From: Synaphobranchus kaupii
Lineage: Eukaryota; Chordata; Actinopteri; Anguilliformes; Synaphobranchidae
DNA length: 64,000 bases
Assembly: GCA_029718625.1 (NCBI GenBank)
Contig: CM056376.1
Span: 83,596,541 to 83,660,540 of the forward strand
Direction of reading: 5' to 3'
The notes under the pieces: model-generated
What the model was told of the DNA's origin: nothing
The model's input: only the letters and a program-made list of their open reading frames with translations
Databases searched by the model: none
Made by a program: the position numbers and the translations under genes
Shown here: positions 32,142 through 43,196 of the stretch, piece by piece
Position numbering within the stretch: the first letter of the stretch is position 1
How the letters are laid out: each line of letters opens with the position of its first letter

Positions 32142-34060
32142 ATCAGATCAAAAACGTCTACGACGTAAAAAAAAAAGCCAAGTTACTCACGCATAGCCTA
32201 CATAGCGATGTCTATAAGTCCTTAATTCCAACTTGCAAAAACTAGGCCTGCCTTTAAAAGTATTGATATCAAAATGTGGCCAAGTTACAACTAACAATAT
32301 TGCCTATTGTAGCTCACACTAAATAAACTAGCTCTATTCCAAAGCAATGCTATCCAAACTTTTCTAAATTATTTAATGCAACTTGGCCCTGTGTTTCTTC
32401 ATCTTACCATCTCAAGAGAATGTGGTCAATGAAACTGTATGTGCCACATCAAACTGCAAAATGAAAATAATTTATAGTGGAAATACTCTGATTCAGATGT
32501 GTTGCACTTAGAAATTAAACAGAACAATTACTACACTATAGGGCATGTTTGAACAATTGTCTGCATCCACTGCTTTGGGTCTATGAAAAGCACAGAATGA
32601 ATAAAATGTATTATAATTATTATTATTATGTATTTATTTATTTATTTATTTGGATTTCTATGTGTGGTCCTGTGTGGTCCTACAGAGCATAGATATCCTT
32701 GTGTTCACAAAATTCTGTTTGCAAATATCATAACTACTATTATGTTAAGAAAATTGGTACTATTATTTATTTGCCACCATATGACCCACAAACATGTCTG
32801 GATACATTTGTAAAAATGCTATATGTACGCTATTTTCTAGGTAAAAATATTACAAATTTTTATCTGCATTTATTTATTCATCACCCCTTTCTCTATTGTA
32901 CATGATGTTTCTTGATATAAATGTCTGTTTGTGAATTGTAAAGAAATCTGTAGCAGCAGTTAACATTTTAAAGGAGCTATATGTAACATTGACACTGAGC
33001 GTTTTAAAATGGGTGCTGCAATCCAAATTCACAATATTGGAGAGAGTCGAGACACTGAATGAACACGAGCGCAAGTCGAGCCGAGCACAAGACGAGCTTA
33101 TTCTATTTTGACAATGACAAGCCACGATGAGTCCTACACTGTAAGTTGATCAGCTAATGTATACGTTTGCAATTTGTTTATTATTTCTTGTTTGCAAATT
33201 ATAAACCAGCTCATGTGGACTTTTTATAACTCTGGCAATGTTAGCTAGATGCATGGCTGGCTATGTTTACGGTCACACAGATATAAGCTAACATTAGTGG
33301 TATGTTTAGCGAGCAACTATATACATATATTTAAATCTTTAGCTAGCTAGCTAAATGGAAATGATGTTGAACTTAGCTTAGGCATTCGTAAATCGGCTGT
33401 CGGAGTGCCGGAGTACATCTGGTTGTTTGTAATGGGCAGTAGACTCGGAGTCAACTCGGAGAATAGTGAATCATACAGGCCAAAACAAATACAGACGTTC
33501 CGACCCGGAATGGAAATTTCAAAGGAGAATATACTGGCTGTAGCATTGTTGTCTGAGAAGCCGGTATTTCTATTTAGCATCTTTCCTTAATCTCTGATGA
33601 AATATCATGGTCATTTTATGATTTAGTACAGTAAATTTGTTACATATAGCCCCTTTAAAATCTGTACATTTTCTAAAGTAAACTTGCCAACAAATTACAA
33701 CCATATCCTTTCTGGAGTGTAATTATTTATCAACTGTTAAAAACATTTATTGAAATCATATGTTGTTCCATGTGGCACAATCTCTTCACATGCAAAGATG
33801 ATGAAACACAGGGCCAAGTTGCATTAAATAATTTAGGAAAGTTTGGGATAGCATTGCTTTGGAATAGAGCTAGTTTATTTAGTGTGAGCTACGATAGGCA
33901 ATATTGTTAGTTGTAACTTGGCCACATTTTGATATCAATACTTTTAAAGGCAGGCCCAGTTTTTGCAAGTTGTAATTAAGGACTTATAGACAGCGCTATG
34001 TAGGCTATGCGTGAGTAACTTGGCTTTTTGTTTTACGTCATAAAAAATCCTGATCTGATG
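32142..34060. mobile_element. Long-inverted-repeat element, duplicated copy
   Basis: Second copy of 27594-29512, carrying the same nested MITE. Confidence 0.75.
32966..33660. mobile_element. Nested MITE with TTTTAAAGG ends, duplicated copy
   Basis: Second copy of 28418-29112. Confidence 0.75.
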
Positions 34061-34335
34061 CATATATAAAGTGAGCACCATAATTAATTGGACAGCGACA
34101 CTTTTTTTTATTATTTTGGTTCTGTACTCTAGCACTTTGAGTTTGAAAGGATACAATGACAATTACTTTTGTAAATTAATTTGAAGTGCAGACTGTCAGC
34201 TTTAATTTGAGGGTATTTCCATCTGTATCAGATGAACCGTTTAGAAATTATAGAACCTTTTGTACAGTCCCCCCATTTTCAGGCATACAAAAATATTGGA
34301 CAGAGTAACATAATGTACAATAAAGTAATAATTTT
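34061..34335. mobile_element. Tc1-D terminal fragment, longer copy
   Basis: It includes ATTAATTGGACAGCGACAC and continues past the duplication border with GAAGTGCAGACTGTCAGC, TTTAATTTGAGGGTATTTCC and GAACCGTTTAGAAATTATAG, the characteristic subterminal sequence of a fish Tc1 family. No transposase remains. Confidence 0.7.
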
Positions 34336-34381
34336 TCAACAATATAAGAAGACTCTGGGGGCTTCTCAGAAAACAGATCTT

Positions 34382-35234
34382 GGGCTTGATCTTGGCGATC
34401 TTAGCACTTCGTCTAAGCGCATGGCGTTAAGTGCATTTAGGGCGTGTCCAAGACCAGTTTTGCTATTTTAACGGCGTGTTTTTTGGCGTTAAGCACCAAA
34501 TGTCCTAAGAACTCAAATGTCCGTCTATTGCAGTGCGCGAGTTTTCCATCATTGACAATTCACGCATTAGGCTTGATATGTTATCAGCAAATGGAAAGCC
34601 ATTGTCCCGTAACAGAAGATTGTCCCCCCAGAAGATTACAGGAATTATTTTCAAATATAGGCTAAGTCATTGTTTGATCCAGGATAATTGTGAATAGTCT
34701 ATACATGTAACCTTACATGTACCATCGCACATCGCCTGGATGTTGATGGAGTGGGCTGAAAGCAATTTAATGTGGCATTTCCTTTCGCTGAGGGAAAGAT
34801 ATGTGGTATTTGACCTATGGACCCTTCTATTATTATGCATTTTTTGATATAGCCTACACAATAATAATATTTCACATTGTAATCTTGATATATTAGTCAT
34901 GCCTGTGCGCGCCCCTGTGTTGTGCACGCGCCTATGTAGACGCACTTATATGCGCCATTAAAATAGCATGTAAACAACTGCGACATGACTTTAGACCAGG
35001 TTTGTGGTGGTTTTAGCGCAAGCGCTTTCTGCTGGCTCAAGATAGCAATACGCCAAAAATTATCCTGGCCACTCCTCATCTTAAGACCAACACACCCAGT
35101 TCACTTGTAATCGGCGCAAGAATACATGGTATTTAAACGACGTGAGCGCTAGGCGTTATAATGAGCCCAGTGCCGGTTGTAAGATAGCAAAGACACTTGC
35201 TTTTGGGTTAGCGCCGGGTGTAAGATAGGTCCCC
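34382..35234. mobile_element. Family H DNA element, copy 2
   Basis: The left end GGGCTTGATCTTGGCGATC and right end TAAGATAGGTCCCC match the tips of copy 1 with decay. Internal words shared with copy 1 include CACATCGCCTGGATGTTGAT and CAGGTTTGTGGTGGTT. At about 850 bp it is a deletion derivative. It shares TCTCAGAAAACAGATCTTG at its left flank with copy 3, defining a subfamily. Confidence 0.75.
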
Positions 35235-35251
35235 AAGACTTAATCAAATTT

Positions 35252-36336
35252 TGTTAGGGGTTGGTGGGGGAAGGACCCAAATGCAGACAGGAGTACAAAA
35301 AACCCGAAGTTTAATTAAGGGCAAGGCAGCAATCCGTGGTAAAACAGGCTGGGTCAAAAACCGGGGAGACAGGGCAATGGTACAAAAACAGAATCCAAAA
35401 ACAGGGTCGCGAGAACACAGGCAGGGGTCAAAACCGGGGAGGCATAAGAGGAACAAAAAGAAAACAAAACGAAGAATAGACAACGAAAAATAAACAACAA
35501 CAGGGAAGGATGAGGGATAACAAAAACTCAGAAACAGATACTACGGAATAAACAGAAAACTCGGGCAGATACTCGGCGGATACTCGGAAAAACAGAAAGC
35601 ACCACAGAAGCAAAAAAAAATCTTGTGAGGAACTCGCAAAGACAGACTGAAATAACAGGGTTTAAATACACAGGGAGAAGATTACACAAAAGGAATCAGG
35701 TGTGAAGAGGAGGGGAAATGGGAGAGTACACAGGTGAGAACAATGAGGGTTAACAAGGACCAATAATACAATAACGGGGGAAACCTAAGACACGGACTGG
35801 AGCAGAACCAAATACATAGAGACAACATGACATGGACTCCGATAAGACAAGTGCATACAAGGAATAGGAAAGCGGAAACGAGAGTCAGCTCTAGTTAATA
35901 GAGGAACCAAAGAAAGATAATTAGTGATAGAACAGGCAGAAAGAGAGACAGCTGCAGTGAGGAAAGAAGATGAAGTTAGTAAGTTAGTAGATTAGTAGAA
36001 AACCTGATTCTATGGCGTTAGTAGATTAATAGATTAGTATATATACACAAGTTAGTCATTAGTAGATTAGTAGACCCTAATTCTAAGATGTTAGTAGTTG
36101 TTAGTTAATTAGTATTATATACAATGAAGTAATTAATAATGAAGGAAGCGCATGACAGAAGAAATACAGAGAAAAACCGAAATCACCAAAGGCTCCCGAA
36201 TAGTGTGACGATGACAGGGAGTGACAGTAATACAAAACATGGAACAGTGAAAGCACAAAATAATCATGATAAATAAATAAGGTAAAAATGAGAAACATAA
36301 ATGTAACAAACTAAAACAGAATGCAGAAACCTAACA
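35252..36336 (-). mobile_element. Solo Gypsy LTR, about 1,085 bp, related to the LTR at 61995
   Basis: On the minus strand it runs TGTTAGGTTTCTGC...CCCCTAACA. Its 3' part (GACCCCTGCCTGTGTTCTCG, TTGGATTCTGTTTTTG, CTGTCTCCCCGG) matches the LTR at 61995-62947 block for block. The flanks AATTT and AATGT may be a decayed 5-bp target duplication. There is no internal sequence or second LTR, so recombination to a solo LTR is likely. Borders are moderately certain. Confidence 0.75.
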
Positions 36337-36523
36337 AATGTATTTATTGATATCAAGATTCCTCTTAGAACTGAAGTGTCCCTTCACTTGACCCTGAAAC
36401 AAACTAAAAACATTGCTTCAATACAACATAAGTAACACATTTAACACATAACATGTTTTGGAATTCATTTCCTGAAAGATTTTAATCAATATAATTGTGA
36501 ACTGATTACCACCGATTGCCTTA
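36337..36523 (-). other. Myb-like gene intron and third exon region
   Basis: It contains the short exon 3 (36365-36393) and its acceptor (minus-strand TTTGTTTCAG), then intronic AT-rich sequence up to the solo LTR. Confidence 0.5.
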
Positions 36524-38190
36524 CCTTGTGTCATGGGTTTTCAGCCTTCTTTTGGTTTCTGCAGTCGTGGGCAGCGTGGCTCTTGCCTTGTTTTTCCGCC
36601 TTCCGTTCTGGGTTTTCGTCCTTTCTTTCCTAATTTCTCGCACCTGTCCTGGTTCACCTGTCAGGTATATAAACTCTGTGTTTCCGTTTCCAGGTACTTG
36701 TAGTTGTTGTCTTGCGACTTCACCTAGCCGGTAAGGTATAGGACTTGGGATACTGCTTTTCTGGTTGTTTCAAATAAGAAAAGCAGGAAGTCCCTTTAGC
36801 GATTTAGTTAGGTTTAGATATTAGGATCTCCTTTCCTTTCTTTTGCTAGTTTTGCCTTTGTTTCCCTCCTTTGGAGGCGTACCTCTGTTTCCTCTCTCAT
36901 CCAAGCTTTTGTTTTTGAGAGTGAGAGGTCTTTTCGTTTTTCTCTCTAATTTCTACTCTCTTGTGCCGAAAGAGAGAGAGATAGGCGTCATTTCTTTTTC
37001 TTTCCTTTTACACTCAAGCCTAAGAGTTTATTCACCCTATTCTTGGGTTGCTTTCTTTTGCTTTTCTGTTATTTATACCTCAGTCCGTGCTCTTTCTCTT
37101 ATTTAGAGCAAGAGGTATTCCTTTCCTTTTTTTTTTGTTTTGCGGATTCTTTCTGCCTCAGTGGTAAATTTCTACAGGATTAACTTTTAGATTCCTTCTG
37201 TCGCGTCTGGTCCTCCGAACCTGACCCCCCTTACACCTTGCTCATTTGGCAACAGGATAGGCACAGAACTAGCAGGCTGCTCATACTCCCTTTCTGCCAC
37301 GTCCACTTGTCTCTCCATGAGGGCAAGTTTAGCCCTCTTTATTTTCAGAACCTAAAGAGTAGAATAATATGTGGACACAGCCACATCTGCAATATTCTCT
37401 GAACTCACCAGGCACAATATAAAATACATATTTTTAAAAAGAACTGAATATAATGACATTACATCACCTTAGCACCTTTGGAAAAACTCACCTCCTCCTG
37501 GAACCTCAGGGTCTTCTGAATCACCTCCACAGTCACCTTCCCCAGGTCTTTCAAGACCTCCAGCTTCTCCCTCTCCAGCTCAATGAGGTCTTGGCTACAA
37601 CCACAGATTCTGCTGAAGCCTTTTCTTCTTCTCCCCACTCTGGCTGGAGAGGAAGGCTAGGGGCAGGATGGCCTGGAGGGGACAACAGGCTGTGGCTGTG
37701 GGGTTGGAGTCTGGTGGGGAACTTGGACCTTCAGGGTTATATTGTGCAGTGTCTGGATTGGAGGGGCCAGGCTCACACTCCAGAATAGAGCCTCCATGGA
37801 GGTCAATCCCTCCCTCTATCCCTTCCAGTGCTGTGGATCCCAGGATGTAAAGGGCCTTCTCCTCCTCTGGTGTTAAGGTTGGAGCACTGTCTCACCCCCC
37901 TGGTGTTAAGGTTGAAGCACTATCTCACCCCCCACCTGTTTTAGACAAGCTGCCCCCTTCTTCTTGGCAAGACTACAGTAATCTTGCCATTTTTTCCTGG
38001 CTTCTTTCCCATTCCTCTTGACTCCCATGGTTGCCGTTATTTTGCTGGTTATGTCATCCCATGCTTTCTGGTTGTCCCTATTGGTGACATTGCCCTTAAA
38101 TCGGGAGAACAGCACACCCTTGTGTGCCTCCACTTCCTCTAAAAGCAGAGTGACTTCATCTGGCCGCAAACTTTCCCTTCTTCCATTACA
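36365..38190 (-). pseudogene. Harbinger Myb/SANT-like gene (NAIF1-like), three exons, disrupted
   Basis: Exon 1 (about 38190-37492) encodes the Myb/SANT-like domain RPDEVTLLLEEVEAHKGVLF, FKGNVTNRDNQKAWDDIT, ARKKWQDYCSLAKKKGA, then after frameshifts IELEREKLEVLKDLGKV and VIQKTLRFQEE. It ends at a GTGAGT donor. Exon 2 (37351 to 37237) reads VLKIKRAKLALMERQVDVAE, with an AG acceptor and phase 0. Exon 3 (36393-36365) adds ten codons to a TAA in frame. The protein is the DNA-binding partner of HARBI1 in PIF/Harbinger elements. Exon 1 frameshifts and a solo LTR at the second donor disrupt it. A Harbinger-like end lies just beyond at 38440-38516. Confidence 0.75.
36529..37235 (+). mobile_element. 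Solo LTR, 707 bp, with perfect 5-bp target duplication
   Basis: It runs from TGTCATGGGTTTTCAG to CCCCCCTTACA with CCTTG directly on both sides (36524-36528 and 37236-37240). A TATAAA box in CAGGTATATAAACTC lies near 36665. TG...CA ends and a 5-bp duplication identify a Gypsy-type LTR with no internal region. It is inserted exactly at the exon 2/intron 2 donor of the Myb-like gene. Confidence 0.92.
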
Positions 38191-38439
38191 GGCGATTTTG
38201 TTAGAAAGTTTTGTGTAAGAAACAGAGGCCTTATATAGACTTGTTGATTGGCTGACAAAGTGAAAATACCTGCATCAATTACTAACACCACGCTTATTCA
38301 GGAACATCTGCCTCCATGAAATTTCACATTAATTTCTTTTACCATTTCTGAAGTACCACAGACAGCAACGTTAAGTAGCACTTAAGAGGTGAGTGTGCGT
38401 TCACGCTTTAAGAACTGTTTCAAGAAACGTGTGTTACAA

Positions 38440-38516
38440 ATTAAAGAGCCTTCATAGAATCGCTTTTAGAAATCGCACCCTAAGATTGATCGTTATCGGG
38501 AAACCCAGCCCAGGTC
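38440..38516. repeat. Harbinger-like terminal sequence
   Basis: On the minus strand CTGGGTTTCCCGATAACGAT and TTAGGGTGCGATTTCTAAAA resemble PIF/Harbinger ends. It lies upstream of the Myb-like gene start as expected for that element. Confidence 0.6.
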
Positions 38517-38519
38517 TGT

Positions 38520-38600
38520 AGCACTTACACTTGTGTTCTGTTGCACTCTGGATAAGAGTGTCTTCTGAATGAATATAATGTATGTGAATAAACTGTGACA
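38520..38600 (+). repeat. LINE/SINE 3' tail (CTCTGGATAAGAG type)
   Basis: TGCACTCTGGATAAGAGTGT and CTTCTGAATGAATATAATG match the conserved tail widely shared by fish L2-type LINEs and SINEs (usual form CTCTGGATAAGAGCGTCTGC). No body was recognised. Confidence 0.6.
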
Positions 38601-38949
38601 TATTAAATAACACACACAGGCACACACTGTGTGTGTGTATACATATATATACAGTGGGGTGCAAAAATTTGAGAACAGAAGCTAACCTGACCTCTAATTT
38701 GTAGAAAGTTAAACATGACACATTTATTCAAAATTTAAAGCAAGATTACTTTTTATCTTAATTTTTCATAGTTTAAAAATATTTTTTTTAAAAGGGAAAA
38801 GGCCCTGTGCAAACGTTTGGGAACCCTTTTGGATTATTCTTTGTTACTTTTAAAAAAGATAATTACTAATTGCCAGGCGCAGGTGATTTCGGGCTTCAAT
38901 GGGTCAGATCAATATACGTAATTCCAGGGCTGAACTATTTATTCTGAAG

Positions 38950-40060
38950 TAACTCCATGCCTTCTAAAGCATCCAACTGTGGTGGTTGTTCTGAGTTGCC
39001 AGAAAGAAGCCTTAAAGCATCTGAAGTATGCAAAAGAAAACCTTGTCTGAAGGATTTCAATGTGCTTTGGACTGACAAAGCCAAAATTGAACTTTTTGGC
39101 CACAATCAAAGAAGGTATCTTTGGAGAAAAAAGGGTGAAGCATTTGTAGAGAAAAACACCTTGCCAACTGTTAAGCATGGAGGTGGATCCATTATGCTTT
39201 GGGATTGTGTGGCAGCGGGTGGCACAGGAAATATTGTGTGGGTAGAAGGAAGAATGGATTCCACCGAATATCAAGAAATTCTAGAGGCTAATGTTCGAAG
39301 GTTAGTCCAGACATTGAAGTTGAAAAGAGGTTGGGTATTCCAGCAAGACGATGATCCAAAGCCTACCTCTAAATCAACCATGAAGTACCTCCAGGGATGA
39401 AGGTTTTGGAATGTCCACCACAGTCCCCAGACATAAATATTAATATTAATATAATCTGTGGAGAGATCTCAAACATGACGTGCATGCAAAGAGGCCGAAG
39501 AATATTTCTGAGCTAGAGGTGTTCTGCCAGGAAGGATGGGAAAAATTGAAAGACTCTTAAGCCTGATTTATACTTTGTCGCACGCCCCTTTCAACAAGTG
39601 TCGAGCAACAAAGATGAAGGGGGTCGCACGACATTTGGCATTTATACTTCGTGCGAAGATCTGCAATGAGGTTTCAGTTGTCTCTATGGTAACGAGACGA
39701 CAACTTCTGACCATTTGTTTACATTTCTAATAGGCTACTTGGCAGCGCTCGGTGAAATTATTGAAATTGCCGAGGTGGAAGAACATTTAAAACGTATCCA
39801 TGACAATGAATTTAGGCATTCCATCTGGCTGTCCAATCAGATTGCGTGACAAAGTATGACATTGTCTGCGACATAACAACATTCTAGAGGTGCGCGACAC
39901 TGAGAAAAAGTGTCGAGCAACAGTTTTTTCAGTTGGAAATACGTAATTTTCGTCATTTGACACTTGTCGAAAGGCTCGTGCGACAAAGTATAAATTAGGC
40001 TTTAGCTGGCTACAGGAGCGTTTGCAAGCGTTTGCAATATAGTTGACCGAGGAGGAGTTA
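38950..40060 (+). pseudogene. Tc1-E transposase pseudogene
   Basis: The readable part at 38957-39400 lacks the N-terminal DNA-binding domain. It shows LWTDKAKIELFGHNQRR with the first Asp, HGGGSIMLWDCVAAGGTG, and VFQQDDDPKPTSKSTMKYL with the second Asp. In the last, the usual DND and H are changed to DDD and P. After a frameshift the third catalytic region (PDININ in place of the usual PDLNPIE) is scrambled. The C-terminal segment KIERLL is cut by the MITE at 39560 and continues after it. The deletion, frameshifts and insertion make it dead. Confidence 0.82.
39560..40001. mobile_element. Harbinger-type MITE, 442 bp, TTA target duplication
   Basis: AGCCTGATTTATACTTTGTC at the left end matches the inverse of the right end (AGCCTAATTTATACTTTGTC), followed by GCACG on both sides. 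TTA flanks both ends (39557-39559 and 40002-40004), the 3-bp target typical of PIF/Harbinger. It contains GTCGAGCAACA repeats and no coding frame. It is inserted inside the Tc1-E transposase. Confidence 0.9.
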
Positions 40061-40334
40061 CAGAGTACTAACTGACAGGGTTCCTAAACTGTTGCACAGG
40101 GCCATTTTCCTTTTTTAATTATTTGAAATAGTAAGAAATTAAAATAAAAAGTAATCTTGGTTTAAAATTTGAAGAAATGTGTCATGTTTAACTTTGTACC
40201 ATTTAGAGGTCAGGTTAGTTTCTGTTAGGAGCATAGTAGAAGGATCGGAAGCGGTGGAGAAGGAGGGTGTCGACATTAAAGTGCCCTAACGGCACTTTTT
40301 CTGTTCACTTAGATATTAATTTTAAAAGGCATTT

Positions 40335-40650
40335 TGACCAGGGGTGTCCGCCGTCCACTATTATTAGCACCCCTGGTAAAGATGAGTAAAAAAAGATTCA
40401 CAGTTTGGTGAATTAGCTTAATCTCACACTGAAAAAATGAGAAAAATCCAACCTTTAATTGAAGTAAATTTATTATGAGAAAAATACATCCCTCATCAAA
40501 AAATAATTATTTTTAACAAAACCACGTGTGCCACAATTATTGGCACCCCTGCATTTATATATAGAATGAAGTACTAATTTTTAATATTTGGTCGCATATC
40601 CTTTGCATGCCATGACTTGCTGATGTCTCTGACCCAACAACATCAAAAAA
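40335..40650. mobile_element. Tc1-F terminal fragment
   Basis: TTATTAGCACCCCTGG near 40360 and ACAATTATTGGCACCCCTG near 40534, with an A/T-rich subterminal region between, resemble ends of a fish Tc1 family. No transposase remains and the borders are uncertain. Confidence 0.55.
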
Positions 40651-41502
40651 CTCTTGTTATCTTATTTTCTGGTACTCTTACAAGCGATACTATAACGTCT
40701 CCTCATTTGAATGGATCTCTATGGGAATTGGGGGGTGGGACTAGATTTAGCTGTAAATTATACTGGAACAGTATGGAACACATGGTTGGCTAAATGGCTC
40801 TTAAGTCATCAAGGGTCTGACGTATCAAACAAGCCTTAAACGATCACGTAAATCGTAACTGTCCTAATAGCTGACTGTCGTAATGATTTTCCTTTTTCCC
40901 TTGCTCTTCTATTCTATACATCCATTCCGAACAAATGAAATAACAACTGACCTATTTCTTTATTTTATCTTATTATCTTTTTGAGGATGAAATACCGCTT
41001 GAAATGTGTATATTTGCGGCATGTGTGTATTTTAGGATTATGTGTTTTTTTTTTACTTTCCTCTTTTTTCCATCGCATTTTTTTTTTTTGAGTCATTCCT
41101 TAATCTCCCTCTTGGCGTAGATGGCAAATTTCACCTATTTAGGGGCTGCTCTGTTTAAGGCTTTATAACTCCAGGTGTGAGCATCACATAAACTTGGTAA
41201 ATGGCTTAAATGAAACAAGACAGGTTTACCATTTACAATACAAACTTAGATTTGTTTATTTTCATAATTGAAATCAAAATAAAGTGCCACAAATGCAAAT
41301 AAACTTTGGAAAAATGTTTTTTTTTTTTAAAGTTTCTTTTAGTTTGCTGAGAGCTACATAAGTGAAATCGGTAATACATTTCCTGGATCATAAACTCCAT
41401 GTCCACACGTTTTGGGAAAATCGGAGGATGATATGCAGAACTACTAAAGGTCTATGATGCAAAATATAGCAGTGTACCCTGTTGTCCATTAGTGTCTCCA
41501 AA
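40651..41502. other. No gene recognised
   Basis: AT-rich, with several T runs. No motif or repeat border seen. Confidence 0.5.
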
Positions 41503-41504
41503 TA

Positions 41505-43196
41505 AACTCCTCAAAAAAAGTTTGGAAACGTTATTTGGGTCGATTATTCCTCCCCTTTAATAATACCAATTGGTATTGTATTTTATATCGTTGGAAAACC
41601 TGATTAGTCACCTTTACAACGAGGTACAACTTGTAAGGATCATGCATTCGTGGAATGAGCAACACAGCTAACCGTGTGGGTAGCGCCCAAAAAAATGTGC
41701 CAAAATCCCCTGCAATATTCTTCTGTTGGTATTCACTCTCGTTTTGAGCTTCAAGTGCTGGCAGGTGTATGCCAGTCACAGGTGTGTGACTGGCACCTGA
41801 TTGGCACCTAATTGACAGCACTTGTGTGCATGGGTCCTGCAACTTTGTTGAGTTTGTGTGTGCTCCAAGCATAAACATGCCACGTTTGTCCCTTCAGGAT
41901 AAGGCCCGTGCAATAGGGCAAGTGGAAGCTGGTGTTCCGGTACGCAGAGTGGCAGCATTATTTGGTGTCAGCCCTGGTACCATTTCCAAACTTAGGACCA
42001 AGTTCCGTGAGACTGGTGAAGTCAAAGACAGACCACGAAGTGGCCGTCCCAGGAAGACAACACCCCAAGAAGACCGGTTCCTCACCCTTGCTTCACGGAG
42101 GAACCGTAGGCTTTCTTACAGAGATTTACAGGCAAGATTTGCACAACGCTACCACAGACAGATCTCTGATCAGACGGTGAGGAACAGACTGCACATGGCC
42201 GGTCTTCGTGCTTATAAGGCTGCCAGGAAGCCTGCAATGACTGCCCTTCACCGTCAGGCCCGTTTGCGCTGGTGTCGACAGCACCGACAGTGGAACCTAA
42301 GAATGTGGGGCAACGTCATGTTCAGTGATGAATCAAGGTTCTGTCTGCGGAAGCTGGATGGCAGGATCAAAGTATGGAGACGGCGTGGAGAACGCTATGC
42401 AGATTGCTGCACAGATCGCGTGACACCTTTCAATGGGGGCAGAGTCATGGTGTGGGGCGGTATCTCTCTCACAGGCAAAACAGAACTTGTCATCATTGAA
42501 GGCAATCTCAATGCAGTGAGATATCGGAATGAGATTCTGGAGCCAGTGGTGATCCCATATCTCCAGAATCTGGGACCTAACTCCATCCTCCAGGATGACA
42601 ATGCTCGCCCCCACAGAGCCAGGATCATCACAGAGTACCTCCAGAATTTGGGGAGTGGAGAGGATGGAATGGCCTGCCGTGATTCCAGACCTCAACCCAA
42701 TTGAACACCTGTGGGATCAGCTTGGGCGTGCTGTACGTGCCAGAGTGACCAACGCAACCATGTTGGCTGACTTGCGGCAAATCCTGGTTGAGGAACGGTT
42801 TCAGTGCCAAGCTGATGTGACTGCGTATGGATCTTCCCCACACTACTGAGGTCCCTGACAGTGTAAAATGAATAAAATGTAAAAATGGCCAATATGTGTT
42901 GTTTTTTTCCTTATTACTGTGGGAAGAGTGCAATCCAATCCACCAAGCAACTCAAAATGAGAGTGAATACCAACAGAAGAATATTGCAGGGGATTTTGGC
43001 ACATTTTTTTGGGCCGCTACCCCACACGGTTAGCTGTGTTGCTCATTCCACGAATGCATGATCCTTACAAGTTGTACCTTGTTGTAAAGGTGACTAATCA
43101 GGCTTTCCAACGATATAAAATACAATACCAATTGGTATTATTAAAGGGGAGGAATAATCGACCCAAATAACGTTTCCGAACTTTTTTTGAGGAGTT
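41505..43196 (+). mobile_element. Tc1-C copy 2, 1,692 bp
   Basis: Same ends as copy 1 (AACTCCTCAAAAAAAGTT and inverse), TA on both sides (41503-41504, 43197-43198), opposite orientation. The two copies carry different inactivating changes, so they inserted or decayed independently. Confidence 0.93.
41877..42849 (+). pseudogene. Tc1-C transposase, copy 2, frameshifted in the catalytic domain
   Basis: From ATG 41877 (MPRLSLQDKARAIGQVEAGV) the frame covers both DNA-binding parts and the catalytic region through FSDESRF and LQDDNARPHRARIITEYL. One extra G in a GGGG run near 42652 then shifts it, ending at 42704. The remaining part (VERMEWPAVIPDLNPIEHLW, with Ser of SPDLN changed to Ile) continues in another frame to 42849, where the WDAIPQQ-type segment is deleted. 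Both D residues and the E are present but not in one frame. The copy is inactive. Confidence 0.9.

Larger units (their letters stand above)
29630..34177. repeat. 4,548-bp tandem duplication, unit 2
   Basis: Near-identical copy of 25082-29629 in head-to-tail orientation. It starts with the internal part of HARBI1 and contains the second copies of all unit-1 features. At 34178 the outer flank resumes and completes the Tc1-D terminal sequence. This shows that the ancestral single-copy locus ran HARBI1 ... Tc1-D. Confidence 0.95.
38652..40228 (+). mobile_element. Tc1-E, right end truncated, with a nested MITE
   Basis: The left end CAGTGGGGTGCAAAAATT after TA continues with AAGCTAACCTGACCTCTAA. 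The right arm keeps the inverse TTAGAGGTCAGGTTAG but lacks the last 22 or so bases. A broken transposase is inside and a 442-bp MITE splits its tail. Confidence 0.88.

Noticed and set aside
24170..38516. One giant Harbinger element running from the HARBI1 pseudogene to the Myb-like gene
   Set aside because: Both genes lie on the minus strand, whereas the remnant at 19674-20880 shows them convergent. The two ends match only partly. Two separate fragments explain the data better.
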